Translations under genes and position numbers: made by a program | In this document: in pieces, positions 43,849-54,500 of the stretch | How positions within the stretch are numbered: the stretch's first letter is position 1 | How the letters are laid out: every line of letters starts with the position of its first letter | Notes under the pieces: model-generated | The model's database searches: none | Told to the model about the DNA's origin: nothing | Seen by the model: only the letters and a program-made list of their open reading frames with translations | Origin: Sphingobacteriia bacterium | GTDB lineage: Bacteria; Bacteroidota; Bacteroidia; Chitinophagales; Chitinophagaceae | Assembly (NCBI GenBank): GCA_017304675.1 | Contig: JAFKLS010000017.1 | Span: 496,001-560,000, forward strand | Direction of reading: 5' to 3' | DNA length: 64,000 nucleotides

Positions 43849-45321
43849 ATGAGAAACCGAATTCTTGTATTAACCCTGTTTGTATTTTCAGCAACAACAT
43901 TATTGGCGCAGGTTAAAAAAAGCACTGTTAGCAGTAATAAACCCGTTTTACCGGCAAAGAATATTGAGATTACCCTTACCCCTTTAAAGAACTGCTGGGT
44001 ATATTTAGGTTGTTATTACGGAAAAGGCAAAATAATTGCCGACTCTGCTTTTTTAAATTATGAAGGCAAAGGCAGTTTTACAGGCAATACCAAACTTACA
44101 CAGGGCATTTATTTTGTTGTGAGCCCGCAGTATACCATTCAATTTGATTTGCTGATAGGAAAAGGCCAGCAATTTTCTATAAAAGCAGATACAGCACAAA
44201 AAGAAAAAGCCATTATTACCGGCAGTACAGATAACGATCTGTTTAAACAGTATTCCAATTACACGAATGAAAAAGGAAAGGCCATTAACGGTTTGTCGCA
44301 GCAATTGAGTGCTGCCAAAACAAAAACAGATTCGACAAGTATTCAAACCCAGATTACTCGTTTAAATAAAGAGATTGCCATTTACAGGGAAAAGGTTATG
44401 AAAGAGCATGAAGGCTCTCTGCTGGCTGTATTATTACAGGCCATGAAAAGACCTGAAGTTCCAAATATTCCGCTGGTAAATGGTATGGCCGATTCTTCTT
44501 ACCCTTACAGGTATGTGAAAGAGCATTACTGGGATGGTGTAGATTTTAATGATGACAGGTTATTAAGAACTCCTTTTTTTGAGCCTAAATTAGATGACTA
44601 TTATAAATATTATGTATCTCCCGAACCAGATTCTATTATAAAAGAGATCAACTATCAATTACTATATGCACGAACAGGAAAAGAAATGTACCCATACCTG
44701 TTAACCAAGTTCACCAATAAATACATTAACCCCGAATATATGGGGCAGGATAAAGTGTTTATTTTTTTATACGAGCATTTTTATGCAAAAGGCGATACCA
44801 TGTTGTTAAACCCAACCAGCCGAAAAACCATTACAGAAAGGGCATATAGTATGATGGCCAATCAAATTGGCGTACAATCGGCCGAACTGAATTTAACTGA
44901 TACATTGGGCAACAATATTTCCATGTACAGTTTAAAGGCACCATTTACATTTATTGTTTTCTGGGACCCCACCTGCGGCCATTGTAAAGAAGAATTACCC
45001 AGGATAGATTCTATTTATAAAGCCAAATGGAAATCGGATGGTGTTATTCTGTATAGTGTAAACATTCATGAAAATCTTATGAAAGAGCTAAAGCTGTTTG
45101 TACAGGAAAAAAAATTCAGCCCCGATTGGATACATACTTATCAGAAAAAAGCAGATACTGATGCAGATATTGCTGCGGGAAGGCCTAATTACAGGCAGTT
45201 ATACGATGTTAGCAAAACGCCAACCATGTATTTGCTGGATGATCAGAAAAGAATTATTGGAAAAATGTTAAGCCTGGAACAATTTGATAGCCTTATTGAA
45301 GCAAGGCTTAAGAAGAAATAA
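43849..45321 (+). CDS. TlpA-like disulfide reductase family protein with N-terminal DUF4369/DUF5106 region
   Basis: 490 residues. Signal peptide MRNRILVLTLFVFSATTLLAQ. The N-terminal part (about 35-130) resembles DUF4369, then a DUF5106-like helical part, then a thioredoxin domain with C376-G-H-C379 in WDPTCGHCKEELP and the cis-Pro in SKTPTMYLLD. Expected to act as a periplasmic thiol oxidoreductase, as in many Bacteroidota TlpA/ResA relatives that serve cytochrome c maturation or protein repair. It stands alone, convergent to the GAF kinase gene. Confidence 0.9.
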   Translation: MRNRILVLTLFVFSATTLLAQVKKSTVSSNKPVLPAKNIEITLTPLKNCWVYLGCYYGKGKIIADSAFLNYEGKGSFTGNTKLTQGIYFVVSPQYTIQFDLLIGKGQQFSIKADTAQKEKAIITGSTDNDLFKQYSNYTNEKGKAINGLSQQLSAAKTKTDSTSIQTQITRLNKEIAIYREKVMKEHEGSLLAVLLQAMKRPEVPNIPLVNGMADSSYPYRYVKEHYWDGVDFNDDRLLRTPFFEPKLDDYYKYYVSPEPDSIIKEINYQLLYARTGKEMYPYLLTKFTNKYINPEYMGQDKVFIFLYEHFYAKGDTMLLNPTSRKTITERAYSMMANQIGVQSAELNLTDTLGNNISMYSLKAPFTFIVFWDPTCGHCKEELPRIDSIYKAKWKSDGVILYSVNIHENLMKELKLFVQEKKFSPDWIHTYQKKADTDADIAAGRPNYRQLYDVSKTPTMYLLDDQKRIIGKMLSLEQFDSLIEARLKKK

Positions 45322-45361
45322 AAATGGGAACAGCCAGAAAAGAATTTCAGCTGTTCCGTTT
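45321..45361. terminator. Terminator between the TlpA-like and GAF-kinase genes
   Basis: Stem GGAACAGC / GCTGTTCC with an inner GAAA/TTTC stem and flanking A and T runs, between convergent genes. Confidence 0.65.
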
Positions 45362-45384
45362 TGATACTCACTCCTTCCTAAAAA

Positions 45385-46587
45385 CTATTTTGAAAAATAT
45401 AAGAAGATGGCAGTGCCTTCGTCTGGCATGCTTTTTATTTGCATAGAAGCATCTAATTCTTCTACAAAGTCTTTTACCAGCCTGAAAGAGAGTACAACAT
45501 CAGATTCCTCTATGTCATCATTTGCCGAAGACATTTCTTTTGTGTAAAGGTTCTTAAGTTGCTCCGGAGTCATCCCTTCCCCGGTATCACATACAGAAAT
45601 CATAACATGTTCTACATCTTCTTCCGCATAAATTGTTACAGTTCCGTTTTCTGTTACCGTGTTTGCATTGTTTAAAAGGTTTTTTAGTATAAACCTTAAA
45701 ATATTTTCATCGGTTTTAACGGTAAGATTTTCTTCGGTTAAATTCATCAGCCGGTTATTTTTAAGGGTAGCCTGAATTAAATAATTACCCAATATTTCCT
45801 TAACCAGTTCATGAATATCAATTTCCTTTATTTGTTTTTGGTATTTATTATCAATAAGCACGTTGCCCCAATCTATAATGTTTTCAATAGTATCTATGGT
45901 TCCGCTCAACCGGTTACTGAGTAATTCCCGTACGGCAAGCTTTTCTGTATCCAGCCCCTCATAACCACACAGCTCAACCGTTGCCTTTAAAGATTCAATA
46001 GGCTTTAATACATGGTTTCTAACAATCCTGAGCATGTTCTTTTCTATATCTCTTTCGCGCCTTAAATTTTCCTGGTATTCTTTTGCCATTTGAATATGAA
46101 AAGAGGCTTCCAGCATTTTACCGGCCATCATGGCAATGGTTTCCAAGGCATTTCTTTGTTCTTTGCTTAATGCATTTGGCTGAATACCCATTACGCCTAT
46201 AACACCAATTCTTTTCCCTTCCATACTCTTAATGGCAACAGAAACAAAGTATCTTAATTGCATATTACCATTCACCAGCGGATGGTTTACTAGGAGCTCA
46301 TCTTTTAGCGTATCGGTTACTTCAAAAAAAGAGGGGGTTTGCTTGTTAGCGTGCCGGCATAAAGAGAGAACGGCTGCATGATCTTCTGAAGACATTATCT
46401 TTTTATTGGTAAATGATTGTTTAAATTCATCTACCAAATAAACAACCGCTAACGGGGCATGACAAAGAGTGGCAGCAATACTTGCTATATCGGCATATTC
46501 TTTTCCTGCTTCTGTGTTTAAGGTTTCGGAAGTGAGAAAAAAATCATCCAACCACCCCTGTTTTGTTTTCAGGTTTAGGTTTTTCAT
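45385..46587 (-). CDS. GAF-domain histidine kinase-like protein with degenerate catalytic boxes
   Basis: 400 residues, cytoplasmic. A GAF sensor (about 25-165) is followed by a dimerisation helix with H192 in VRNHVLKPIESLK, then an ATPase-like domain with the N box LKNLLNNANT and G1 box CDTGEGM. The residue after the His is Val instead of the Glu/Asp needed for phosphotransfer in most kinases. The G2 box, normally GxGxGL, reads ESDVVLSFRLVKDFV. It may therefore be a phosphatase, scaffold or dead kinase. No response regulator is next to it; bcp is upstream on the same strand. Confidence 0.82.
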   Translation of the reverse strand: MKNLNLKTKQGWLDDFFLTSETLNTEAGKEYADIASIAATLCHAPLAVVYLVDEFKQSFTNKKIMSSEDHAAVLSLCRHANKQTPSFFEVTDTLKDELLVNHPLVNGNMQLRYFVSVAIKSMEGKRIGVIGVMGIQPNALSKEQRNALETIAMMAGKMLEASFHIQMAKEYQENLRRERDIEKNMLRIVRNHVLKPIESLKATVELCGYEGLDTEKLAVRELLSNRLSGTIDTIENIIDWGNVLIDNKYQKQIKEIDIHELVKEILGNYLIQATLKNNRLMNLTEENLTVKTDENILRFILKNLLNNANTVTENGTVTIYAEEDVEHVMISVCDTGEGMTPEQLKNLYTKEMSSANDDIEESDVVLSFRLVKDFVEELDASMQIKSMPDEGTAIFLYFSK

Positions 46588-46687
46588 AAAACAGGATTTT
46601 ACACTCTAAAAGTATAAAGCTTTGCCCTGTTGCCGTAAAGAAGAATTTATGAAATATTTGTAGTGATATGCTTACAGAGAGTAATTG

Positions 46688-47161
46688 TTATTGCTGCAAT
46701 TCTTTGTATTTTGCTATTACTTCTTCAGCATGCTGTTTGTTTTTGGGTTTCAGAAAAATCTTAATAACTATCCCTTTTTCATTTATTAAGAATGTAGTAC
46801 GATGCAACCCCATGTACTTTCTTCCATACAACTGTTTTTCGCCCCATACGCCATATTTTTCAATGATCTTGTGTTGCGGATCTGCAATCAAAGTAAAGGG
46901 CAGGTTATATTTTGCTTCAAACTTCTTATGCTTTTGTTCATTATCCGGGCTAATTCCCAAAACTTCAAATCCTTCTTTTTGCAATAAAGCATAATTATCA
47001 CGAAGGTTACAGGCCTGCACGGTACAGGTAGGGGTATCATCTTCAGGATAAAAATAAAGAACCAGTTTTCTGCCTTTATAATCTGCCAGCGAAATGGTAT
47101 TGCCATCCTGATCTTTGCCTTTAAATGCGGGTGCTTTATCGCCTTCTTTTAGTGTGATCAT
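46688..47161 (-). CDS. bcp: Thioredoxin-dependent peroxiredoxin (Bcp/PrxQ)
   Basis: 157-residue cytoplasmic peroxidase that reduces H2O2 and alkyl hydroperoxides. The peroxidatic Cys is C46 in DDTPTCTVQAC with the resolving Cys C51 five residues on, as in PrxQ. FYPEDDTPTC, VLGISPDN and GVWGEKQLYGRKYMG are family blocks. The start ATG is 106 bp from the divergent carB start. Oxidative-stress control is expected but no operator is visible. Confidence 0.95.
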   Translation of the reverse strand: MITLKEGDKAPAFKGKDQDGNTISLADYKGRKLVLYFYPEDDTPTCTVQACNLRDNYALLQKEGFEVLGISPDNEQKHKKFEAKYNLPFTLIADPQHKIIEKYGVWGEKQLYGRKYMGLHRTTFLINEKGIVIKIFLKPKNKQHAEEVIAKYKELQQ

Positions 47162-47240
47162 TTTTTAAAATGTATAATCGTTTATCGTTCTTGGCAAAGC
47201 TACGCTTCAAATTCATACCGCAGAATTCATAATTGCACAT

Positions 47241-47248
47241 TACATTTG
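47241..47248 (+). promoter_or_regulatory. -7 box of carB
   Basis: TACATTTG, exact TAnnTTTG, 19 bp before the ATG of the carB half-gene. It shows the half-gene has its own promoter on this side. Confidence 0.5.
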
Positions 47249-47267
47249 CACAATTTATTTTCCAGCA

Positions 47268-48914
47268 ATGCCGAAAGACAATTCCATCAAATCCGTTCTT
47301 ATCATTGGTTCAGGGCCAATCATCATTGGCCAGGCCTGCGAATTCGATTATTCAGGTTCACAGGCAGCCAGAAGCCTTCGTGAAGAGGGCATCAAAGTAA
47401 TCCTTATCAATAGTAATCCGGCCACCATAATGACCGACCCCATGATGGCGGATAAGGTATATCTCCTGCCTTTAACAGTAGAAAGTATTGAACAGATACT
47501 GGAAGAAAACCAGATTGATGCAGTACTGCCAACCATGGGAGGACAAACCGCTTTAAATCTTTGTAAAGAAGCAGATGAGCTGGGTGTATGGGAAAAATAC
47601 AATTGCAGGCTTATTGGTGTAGATGTTGCAGCAATTAACACCGCCGAAGACAGAGATCTTTTTCGCCAGTTAATGTTAAAAATTGGTGTTGAAGTGGCTC
47701 CAAGCCATGTGGCCAATAGTTTTTTAGAAGGGAAAGAATTTGCCCAGCAGATAGGATTTCCATTGGTAATTCGTCCTTCGTTTACTTTGGGCGGAACAGG
47801 CGGCGGCTTTGTGCACGATAAAAGTGAATTAGATGAAGCGTTAAAACGTGGTTTGGAAGCAAGCCCCATACACGAAGTATTGGTTGAAAAAGCAGTATTG
47901 GGTTGGAAAGAATATGAATTAGAACTGCTTCGCGATAAAAACGATAATGTAGTAATCATTTGTACTGTTGAAAACCTGGACCCCATGGGCGTGCATACCG
48001 GAGATTCTATTACCGTTGCTCCCGCCATGACACTAAGCGATACCGCATTTCAGGAAATGCGTAACCAGGCCATGTTAATGATGCGTTCACTAGGAAACTT
48101 TTCGGGTGGCTGTAATGTTCAGTTTGCGTTAAACCCCGCAACCGAACAAATCATAGCAGTTGAGATTAACCCACGTGTAAGCCGTTCTTCAGCCCTTGCC
48201 TCAAAAGCAACAGGATATCCTATTGCAAAAATTGCTGCAAAACTGGCCATCGGTTATACATTAGACGAATTGAAAAACCAGATTACACAAACAACCTCTG
48301 CTTATTTTGAACCGGCACTAGATTACGTGATTGTAAAAGTGCCCCGTTGGAATTTTGATAAATTCAAAGGCGCCAACGACACACTTGGCCTGCAAATGAA
48401 AAGCGTTGGAGAAGTAATGGCCATTGGCAGAAGTTTTAATGAAGCCATTCAAAAAGCTTGTCAGAGTTTAGAGAACGAAGCTGTTGGCTTGGGTTATTAT
48501 GGCAAGAGCCTGATGAAAAGTGATGAGTTGATTGAATACATTAAAATACCAAAATGGGATAGGATCTTTCGTATAAAAGATGCCTTAATGCAAGGCGTAA
48601 CCGTTAAAACCATTGCCCAGGCAACAGGTATTGACCGGTGGTTCTTGTTCCAGATTCAAAACATCTGCAACATGGAAAAACATATTGCAGAATATACTTT
48701 AGATACCCTTCCGGTTGATTTACTGAAAGATGCCAAGAAGAACGGCTTCAGCGATATGCAAATAGCCAAGATATTACAGGGTAAATGCGATGAAGAACAA
48801 GTGTACGAAAAACGTAAGGCCTTAGGCATTACACGTGTTTATAAAATGGTAGATACCTGCAGTGCAGAGTTTGAAGCGAAAACACCTTATTTCTATAGTA
48901 CGTTTGAGAATTAA
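47268..48914 (+). CDS. carB: Carbamoyl-phosphate synthase large subunit, N-terminal half only
   Basis: 548 residues. This is the carboxyphosphate half of CarB (about residues 1-400: [45 protein letters not shown]-like [30 protein letters not shown]) plus the oligomerisation domain (about 401-548). It stops right at the domain border, after [18 protein letters not shown], where fused CarB proteins continue into the second ATP-grasp half. The rest is not downstream: a terminator and a convergent gene follow. Split CarB is known in some archaea and in Aquifex-type bacteria. A second-half gene is expected elsewhere; if absent this would be a broken gene. Confidence 0.93.
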   Translation: MPKDNSIKSVLIIGSGPIIIGQACEFDYSGSQAARSLREEGIKVILINSNPATIMTDPMMADKVYLLPLTVESIEQILEENQIDAVLPTMGGQTALNLCKEADELGVWEKYNCRLIGVDVAAINTAEDRDLFRQLMLKIGVEVAPSHVANSFLEGKEFAQQIGFPLVIRPSFTLGGTGGGFVHDKSELDEALKRGLEASPIHEVLVEKAVLGWKEYELELLRDKNDNVVIICTVENLDPMGVHTGDSITVAPAMTLSDTAFQEMRNQAMLMMRSLGNFSGGCNVQFALNPATEQIIAVEINPRVSRSSALASKATGYPIAKIAAKLAIGYTLDELKNQITQTTSAYFEPALDYVIVKVPRWNFDKFKGANDTLGLQMKSVGEVMAIGRSFNEAIQKACQSLENEAVGLGYYGKSLMKSDELIEYIKIPKWDRIFRIKDALMQGVTVKTIAQATGIDRWFLFQIQNICNMEKHIAEYTLDTLPVDLLKDAKKNGFSDMQIAKILQGKCDEEQVYEKRKALGITRVYKMVDTCSAEFEAKTPYFYSTFEN

Positions 48915-48935
48915 TTTTCAGGATACGCCTATAAC

Positions 48936-48967
48936 AAAAAGCCACACCGGATTCAGTGTGGCTTTTT
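48936..48967. terminator. Terminator after the carB half-gene
   Basis: Stem AAAAAGCCACAC / GTGTGGCTTTTT with an 8-nt loop, 21 bp after the carB stop and 6 bp before the convergent sulfatase stop. Usable on both strands. Confidence 0.85.
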
Positions 48968-48972
48968 TATGA

Positions 48973-51411
48973 CTATTGCTTCCTGATTCCATAAATCTTC
49001 ACATTCATATTTCTAATGTTGAAGTTGATGGGAACGATATCTGAATAAATGCCCAGTTCAAACAATAAATTTTTCCTGTCTTTATAATCATTCAATGTAA
49101 AGAGGTCTGTTGCACTTACCTGATTCCATTGCTGCGGAATAAAATCCTGTTTACTCAATCCGATCAATTCCCTGTTGGTCCAATACACATAATCTTTAAT
49201 GGTGATTTTTGGAATATCTATTAATGCCATTCGCAGAGAAGGGTGATGATCTAATTCGTTCATCGGAGAAAAAATATCGGCGGCAGTTTCTACAAATAAA
49301 TAATCGTACCCTTTCGGAATTTTAAACAATTGCATTAAACTCGTATCACTGCTATTGGCAAAGATTTTTTTCTCTGCCGTGTCTTTAAAATCAAACAACA
49401 ATGTTTTTTCTCCGGGCAACATATCTTTTTGCGAGGCCGGAAAAATTTTATTGTTGGTACATACGTAAGAGTTAATAAGTTTATAATTATCTCGCAGCCG
49501 TATCATATAATTTCTGATAGAATCGTTCTCTACAGGTTTTTCTAAAAGTTCAGGCGTTAATTCATATAACTGCTCACCGGTTAAATAATATTTATCGTGA
49601 ATATAATCTGCTATTTCCCTGCTCCACCACATAAACGGCATGTTATGAATATTTCTGAAAGTTACTGCTGTATCCATTACACTTCCTAACCAATGCACTT
49701 CTTTTGGTTTGTATGGGAATTTGAAATTTTGTAACAACATATTGCTAATGGTAGGCGCAATATTGTTATGTGAATTAACAGAAAGAAATTTCCCGGGAGA
49801 TTTTAACAACGGCGAATACACGATAAAAGGAACATGATAATCGTCTATGCCGCAGGTAGAAGGGAATGAGCCTATATGATGATCTCCCGTGATGAAGAAA
49901 ATGGTATTGCCGAATTCTGGGCGTTGTGCATATTTTTTAAAAAATTCCCGTAAGCAATCATCAGAAAACATAAATGTTACCAACACTTTCCTGGTTTCTT
50001 TCAATATTTTTTTTATCTCCGGTTTTACTACAAGTGTTTTTAATTTTTCATCGAATTTTTTCTCATATTCTTTTTTTTGTTCAAACAAATAAGGCATATG
50101 CGTAGTGCCGGTATGGTAAATGTTCAGGTAAGGTTTGTTTTTAATAGAATCCATCACCTCAAAGCTTCTTGCATACAATGCGTCATCCGGATAGCCCATG
50201 CTCCAGCCTTCTTCTCCAATACCCATTTCTTTATATTTCCCCGGATAGTGCGACAATAAAAAATCTGTTCCCTGTGCCCTGATATAGCCTCCCATATTAT
50301 CAAAATCAGGATTAAAGCCTATGAGGAATTTAGCATGGTAACCGTTTTTTCGTAAAATCTTGATAAGAGATAGATGATCTGGCATAATGTTCATGGCCGA
50401 AAAGCCGCGTTGCCCATAAGGCAATGAACCCGAAATGGCCGGATGCGCTGCAAAAGTGCCCGGCGCAGTACTTAAAAAATTATCCCATACCAAACTATGA
50501 TTGGATAATGAATCTAGAAAAGGGGTAAAACTGGTTGCAAATGCATTGGCCCCGCTAAAGTCTCTGGACAAGCCTTCCACTACCAGTATAACAATATTAG
50601 GAGGGGTGCTTTTAAAGTTGAAGAAAGAGCCCAATACATCCGGCTCATTATTTTCATGCAATAAAGGATATTCTTTGCTTACAAACTGAAAAGGCTGGTT
50701 GGCCTGGTATAAATTGATCTCTTCATTCAGCTCTGCCCTTGTTAAGCGGGATGCATCAAACTTGTTCTTATTCTTAAAATAAACATAGGTGTCTTTTAAC
50801 CAGAAAGAAAATTTGTTGCTGGTTAAATAATATGCCGCTTTTTTTTCAAACAGTGTAGGCCGTGGTACAGCATACGCTATAAATGCTGTTGAAAGAATCA
50901 TTAATAAAAAAATAACCCTTGCTGCTTTTTTATGAATGGCCAACGGCTTAATACAAAAATAATATGCTAAAAAATACAGGCCTACGAAAACAATAAAAGG
51001 AACATAAACATAAAAACCACTGGTTAACATTTGCTGCGTTGTAAGTAAAGACTCACGAAAACTTCTTGTAAAAAATTCGTGATCGAAAGGGATATTTCTT
51101 TCAGAAAAAGTAATGATCAAAGCGATGTACACCATGATCAGGATAATATGAATTGTTTTTATGAAAACGTTCCCGGCTTTTTGATGTATGCAACTAATCA
51201 ATAAAAACGGCACCAGAAAAACCAATCCTATAATACAACATGCCATTAGATCATAGAATGCTCCCCAGACTTCAAACAAATAACTATGCGGCAAAAATGA
51301 TTTAGATGCTATTACAATGTACTCGTAAACCCGCACCAGCGTAAAGCTGATACAGAAAGAAAAAAACAATTTTAAGTAACTGTTTATGGATGTTTGAATA
51401 TCAAGCCTCAT
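48973..51411 (-). CDS. LtaS-like membrane sulfatase / phosphoglycerol- or phosphoethanolamine-transferase family protein
   Basis: 812 residues. Five N-terminal membrane helices (about 10-180) and an extracytoplasmic sulfatase/alkaline-phosphatase-fold domain. Metal and catalytic blocks: NIVILVVEGLSRDF (first metal Glu), the Thr in STAPGTFAAHPAISGSLP (nucleophile position), and FFITGDHHIGSFPST (Asp-His). A long C-terminal part (after about 560) is beta-rich and unknown. Such proteins add phosphoglycerol or phosphoethanolamine to surface lipids or glycans; in Bacteroidota the acceptor is usually unknown. It is divergent from the GH18-deacetylase-GT2 gene. Confidence 0.82.
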   Translation of the reverse strand: MRLDIQTSINSYLKLFFSFCISFTLVRVYEYIVIASKSFLPHSYLFEVWGAFYDLMACCIIGLVFLVPFLLISCIHQKAGNVFIKTIHIILIMVYIALIITFSERNIPFDHEFFTRSFRESLLTTQQMLTSGFYVYVPFIVFVGLYFLAYYFCIKPLAIHKKAARVIFLLMILSTAFIAYAVPRPTLFEKKAAYYLTSNKFSFWLKDTYVYFKNKNKFDASRLTRAELNEEINLYQANQPFQFVSKEYPLLHENNEPDVLGSFFNFKSTPPNIVILVVEGLSRDFSGANAFATSFTPFLDSLSNHSLVWDNFLSTAPGTFAAHPAISGSLPYGQRGFSAMNIMPDHLSLIKILRKNGYHAKFLIGFNPDFDNMGGYIRAQGTDFLLSHYPGKYKEMGIGEEGWSMGYPDDALYARSFEVMDSIKNKPYLNIYHTGTTHMPYLFEQKKEYEKKFDEKLKTLVVKPEIKKILKETRKVLVTFMFSDDCLREFFKKYAQRPEFGNTIFFITGDHHIGSFPSTCGIDDYHVPFIVYSPLLKSPGKFLSVNSHNNIAPTISNMLLQNFKFPYKPKEVHWLGSVMDTAVTFRNIHNMPFMWWSREIADYIHDKYYLTGEQLYELTPELLEKPVENDSIRNYMIRLRDNYKLINSYVCTNNKIFPASQKDMLPGEKTLLFDFKDTAEKKIFANSSDTSLMQLFKIPKGYDYLFVETAADIFSPMNELDHHPSLRMALIDIPKITIKDYVYWTNRELIGLSKQDFIPQQWNQVSATDLFTLNDYKDRKNLLFELGIYSDIVPINFNIRNMNVKIYGIRKQ

Positions 51412-51430
51412 CTTGGGGGTAATTAAAGGG

Positions 51431-51438
51431 CAAATGTA
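51431..51438 (-). promoter_or_regulatory. -7 box of the LtaS-like gene
   Basis: TACATTTG on the minus strand, exact TAnnTTTG, 19 bp before the ATG. Confidence 0.5.
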
Positions 51439-51519
51439 AATTTTTAGGATTATTTTTACCCATTGCTATAGTTATTTTGCATTTTAATACAATACATCAT
51501 TATTGATTGTAACCCTGCT

Positions 51520-54500
51520 ATGTCTTTATCAAAACAAATTTTTCAAACCAACGAACCCGGTCGATGGCAAAGATTCAAATGGGCCGGAAGGCTGTTCTTA
51601 ATGTTTGTAGTCATTGCCGCAATAACCGTTACAGTATATTATTCTTTTTCTTTAAAAAACAGTTCTGAAAGAGATTTGCCGCTATCGGATCGGGCCATCA
51701 AAAAAGTATTAACATCAGAAATTCCGGCTTATCGCGCCAGTAATTTGGGCAAAGAGTACAGAGGCATCCGCAAATTCATTCAAAACCAATGGGCCAAAGG
51801 AAACGGTTGCGGGCAGTTTGATAAAGAATTAGACCTCTCTAATTCTCCTTATTTCAGCGACAGCTTGGGCATAAGAGCTGCCTTTTATGTGGCATGGGAC
51901 CCCCAATCTCTTTTTTCTTTAAAGAGAAATATTTCTAAACTAAACCTTGTTTTGCCGGAATGGTTTTTCATCAACCCTTATACAGATACTCTTTACGCCA
52001 AATTTGATGAGAACGACAAAGCCTACAAATTCATTAAAAACTCTGGGGTAAAAGTAATGCCCATGCTTTCTAACTTTAATGAATTTACAAAAGGGTTTAA
52101 CGGGCCGGCCTTACACAGAATATTTACAAACGAAAAGAAAACAGAGCGCTTAATTAACGATCTTATAAAGATGATGAAGAAATACAACTTCATCGGTATT
52201 AATGTAGACTTTGAAGAGTTGGTAGAAGAGAAAAACGAAACCCTTGCACATTTTCAGCAAAAATTATATGCTGCTTTACATGAAGAAGGTTTTCTTGTTA
52301 CACAGAATGTTTCTCCTTTTAACGAAGATTATAATTATGCATTATTATCAAAGTGCAACGATTACCTGTTCTTAATGGCTTATGATGAACACTCAGAAAG
52401 TACAGGCCCGGGTCCTATAAGCGGACAAAAATGGATTGAAGCTGCCGTAGATAAACTGGCACAACATATAGAACCTTCTAAAATAGTTTTAAACATTGCT
52501 GCTTACGGCTATGATTGGAACCTGAACGATAGGAAAAAAGATACTTCTGTTACCTACCAGGAAGCATTGGTAACAGCCAGGCAAAGTGATGCAGTTGTAG
52601 ATTTTGATAACGATACCTACAACCTGCATTACAGGTATTACGATGGCAACGATCAATTGCACGAAGTACATTTTACAGATGCTGCTACCAATTTTAATAC
52701 ACTACGCTTTGTAACGGAATACCAGTTGGCAGGAACGGCCTTATGGCGCCTGGGTAGTGAAGACTCAAGGGTTTGGCGCTTTTACGACAGGATAATGACC
52801 AAGCAGGCCCTGAAGAAATTTGACTTTAACGAGTTTAGCTATGTAGACGGAAGTGAAGATGTAGATTATATTGGCGACGGAGAGATCATAGAAATGGTGT
52901 CTACACCAACCGATGGACACATCACCCCAGAAATAGATGCAGGCGATATGCTGATAAGCGAGGAGAATTACGATAAACTACCTTCTACGTATGTAGTGCG
53001 CAAGTATGGTAAAACCGCCGCTAAAAAGATTGTATTAACGTACGACGATGGCCCAGACCCTGTATATACCAAGCGTATATTAGATACACTTGCTTTTTAT
53101 CATATACCCGCTTCTTTTTTTGTAGTAGGCATTCAGGCAGAAAATAATATTCCGCTTATTAAACGCATATTCAGAGAAGGGCATGAATTAGGTAATCATA
53201 CTTTCACCCATCCCAATATTGCAAATGTTAGCAGAAAAAGAGCTTTATTGGAAATGGATGCTACCCGTTTACTAATAGAATGTATCACCGGCCATACCAT
53301 GTTAATGTTCAGAGCCCCTTTTAACGCAGACAGCGATCCTGAAGCAAGAGAAGAAATGGTACCCATTGCATTAAGCCGGGCAAGAAATTATATTACCGTT
53401 GGTGAAAGTATAGACCCTAACGACTGGGAAAAAGAATTGCATCCGGAATTAAATGCAGACAGTATTTTTAACCGTGTACTGAAAATTTATAATAAAAGAA
53501 CCATAGAAGACCAGCAAGAAGAAAGCACACATATTATTTTATTACACGATGCCGGCGGAGACCGGTCTGCAACAGTAGAAGCAACCGGTAAAATCATCCG
53601 TTACTTTAAAAGCAAAGGCTATGAATTTGTAACTGTTGCCAACCTGCTCAATAAAACACCGGTTGATGTAATGCCTCCCGTACCAACAGGAAGCGGGTAT
53701 TACCTGTTACAGTTTAATGCATTTCTTTTTGAGTTGGGCTATTGGTCTGGCCATATCTTTTATGCTTTATTCCTAACCTTTTTAATTTTAAGCTCCATTC
53801 GTTTATTAATATTGGGTGTTTTTGCTTTTCTGCAAAAAAAGAAAGAGAAAAAAGCTGCTACTTTTTTTCACCTTAACAGTACAACCCAATACCCGCTTGT
53901 TTCCATCATAGTTCCGGCTTATAACGAAGAAGTAAATGCAGTGAGTTCTTTAGAAAACCTGTTATATTGCGATTATCCCAATTTCAATATCTTTTTTATT
54001 AACGATGGAAGCAAAGACAGCACTTTTGAAAAAGTGAACACTGCATTTGCCAACCATCCTAAAGTAAAAGTATTATCTAAAATCAACGGAGGAAAAGCTT
54101 CTGCATTGAATTACGGAATCTCCCAAACCAATGCAGAATATGTTGTTTGTATTGATGCAGATACCAAACTGGCCCCCGATGCAGTAAGCAAATTAATGGA
54201 CGTATTTTTACAAGCCAGCCCCGGGGAAAATATAGGCGCTGTAGCCGGAATTGTAAAAGCCGGCAATGAAATAAACCTGCTTACCAAATGGCAGAGTATT
54301 GAGTATACTACCAGCCAGAATTTTGACAGAAAAGCCTTTGCTTATATTAATGCCATTACTGTTATTCCCGGTGCCATTGGAGCATTTAAAGTACAGGCCA
54401 TTACAGATGCAGGTGGTTTTACAACCGATACCCTGGCAGAAGATTGCGATATAACCATTCGCATTTTAAAACGTGGTTACAGGGTAGCCAACCAACCAAA

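Noticed and set aside
48885..48970. carB end examined for a frameshift that would restore the second half
   Set aside because: No continuation of CarB sequence appears in any frame; a terminator and a convergent gene follow directly.
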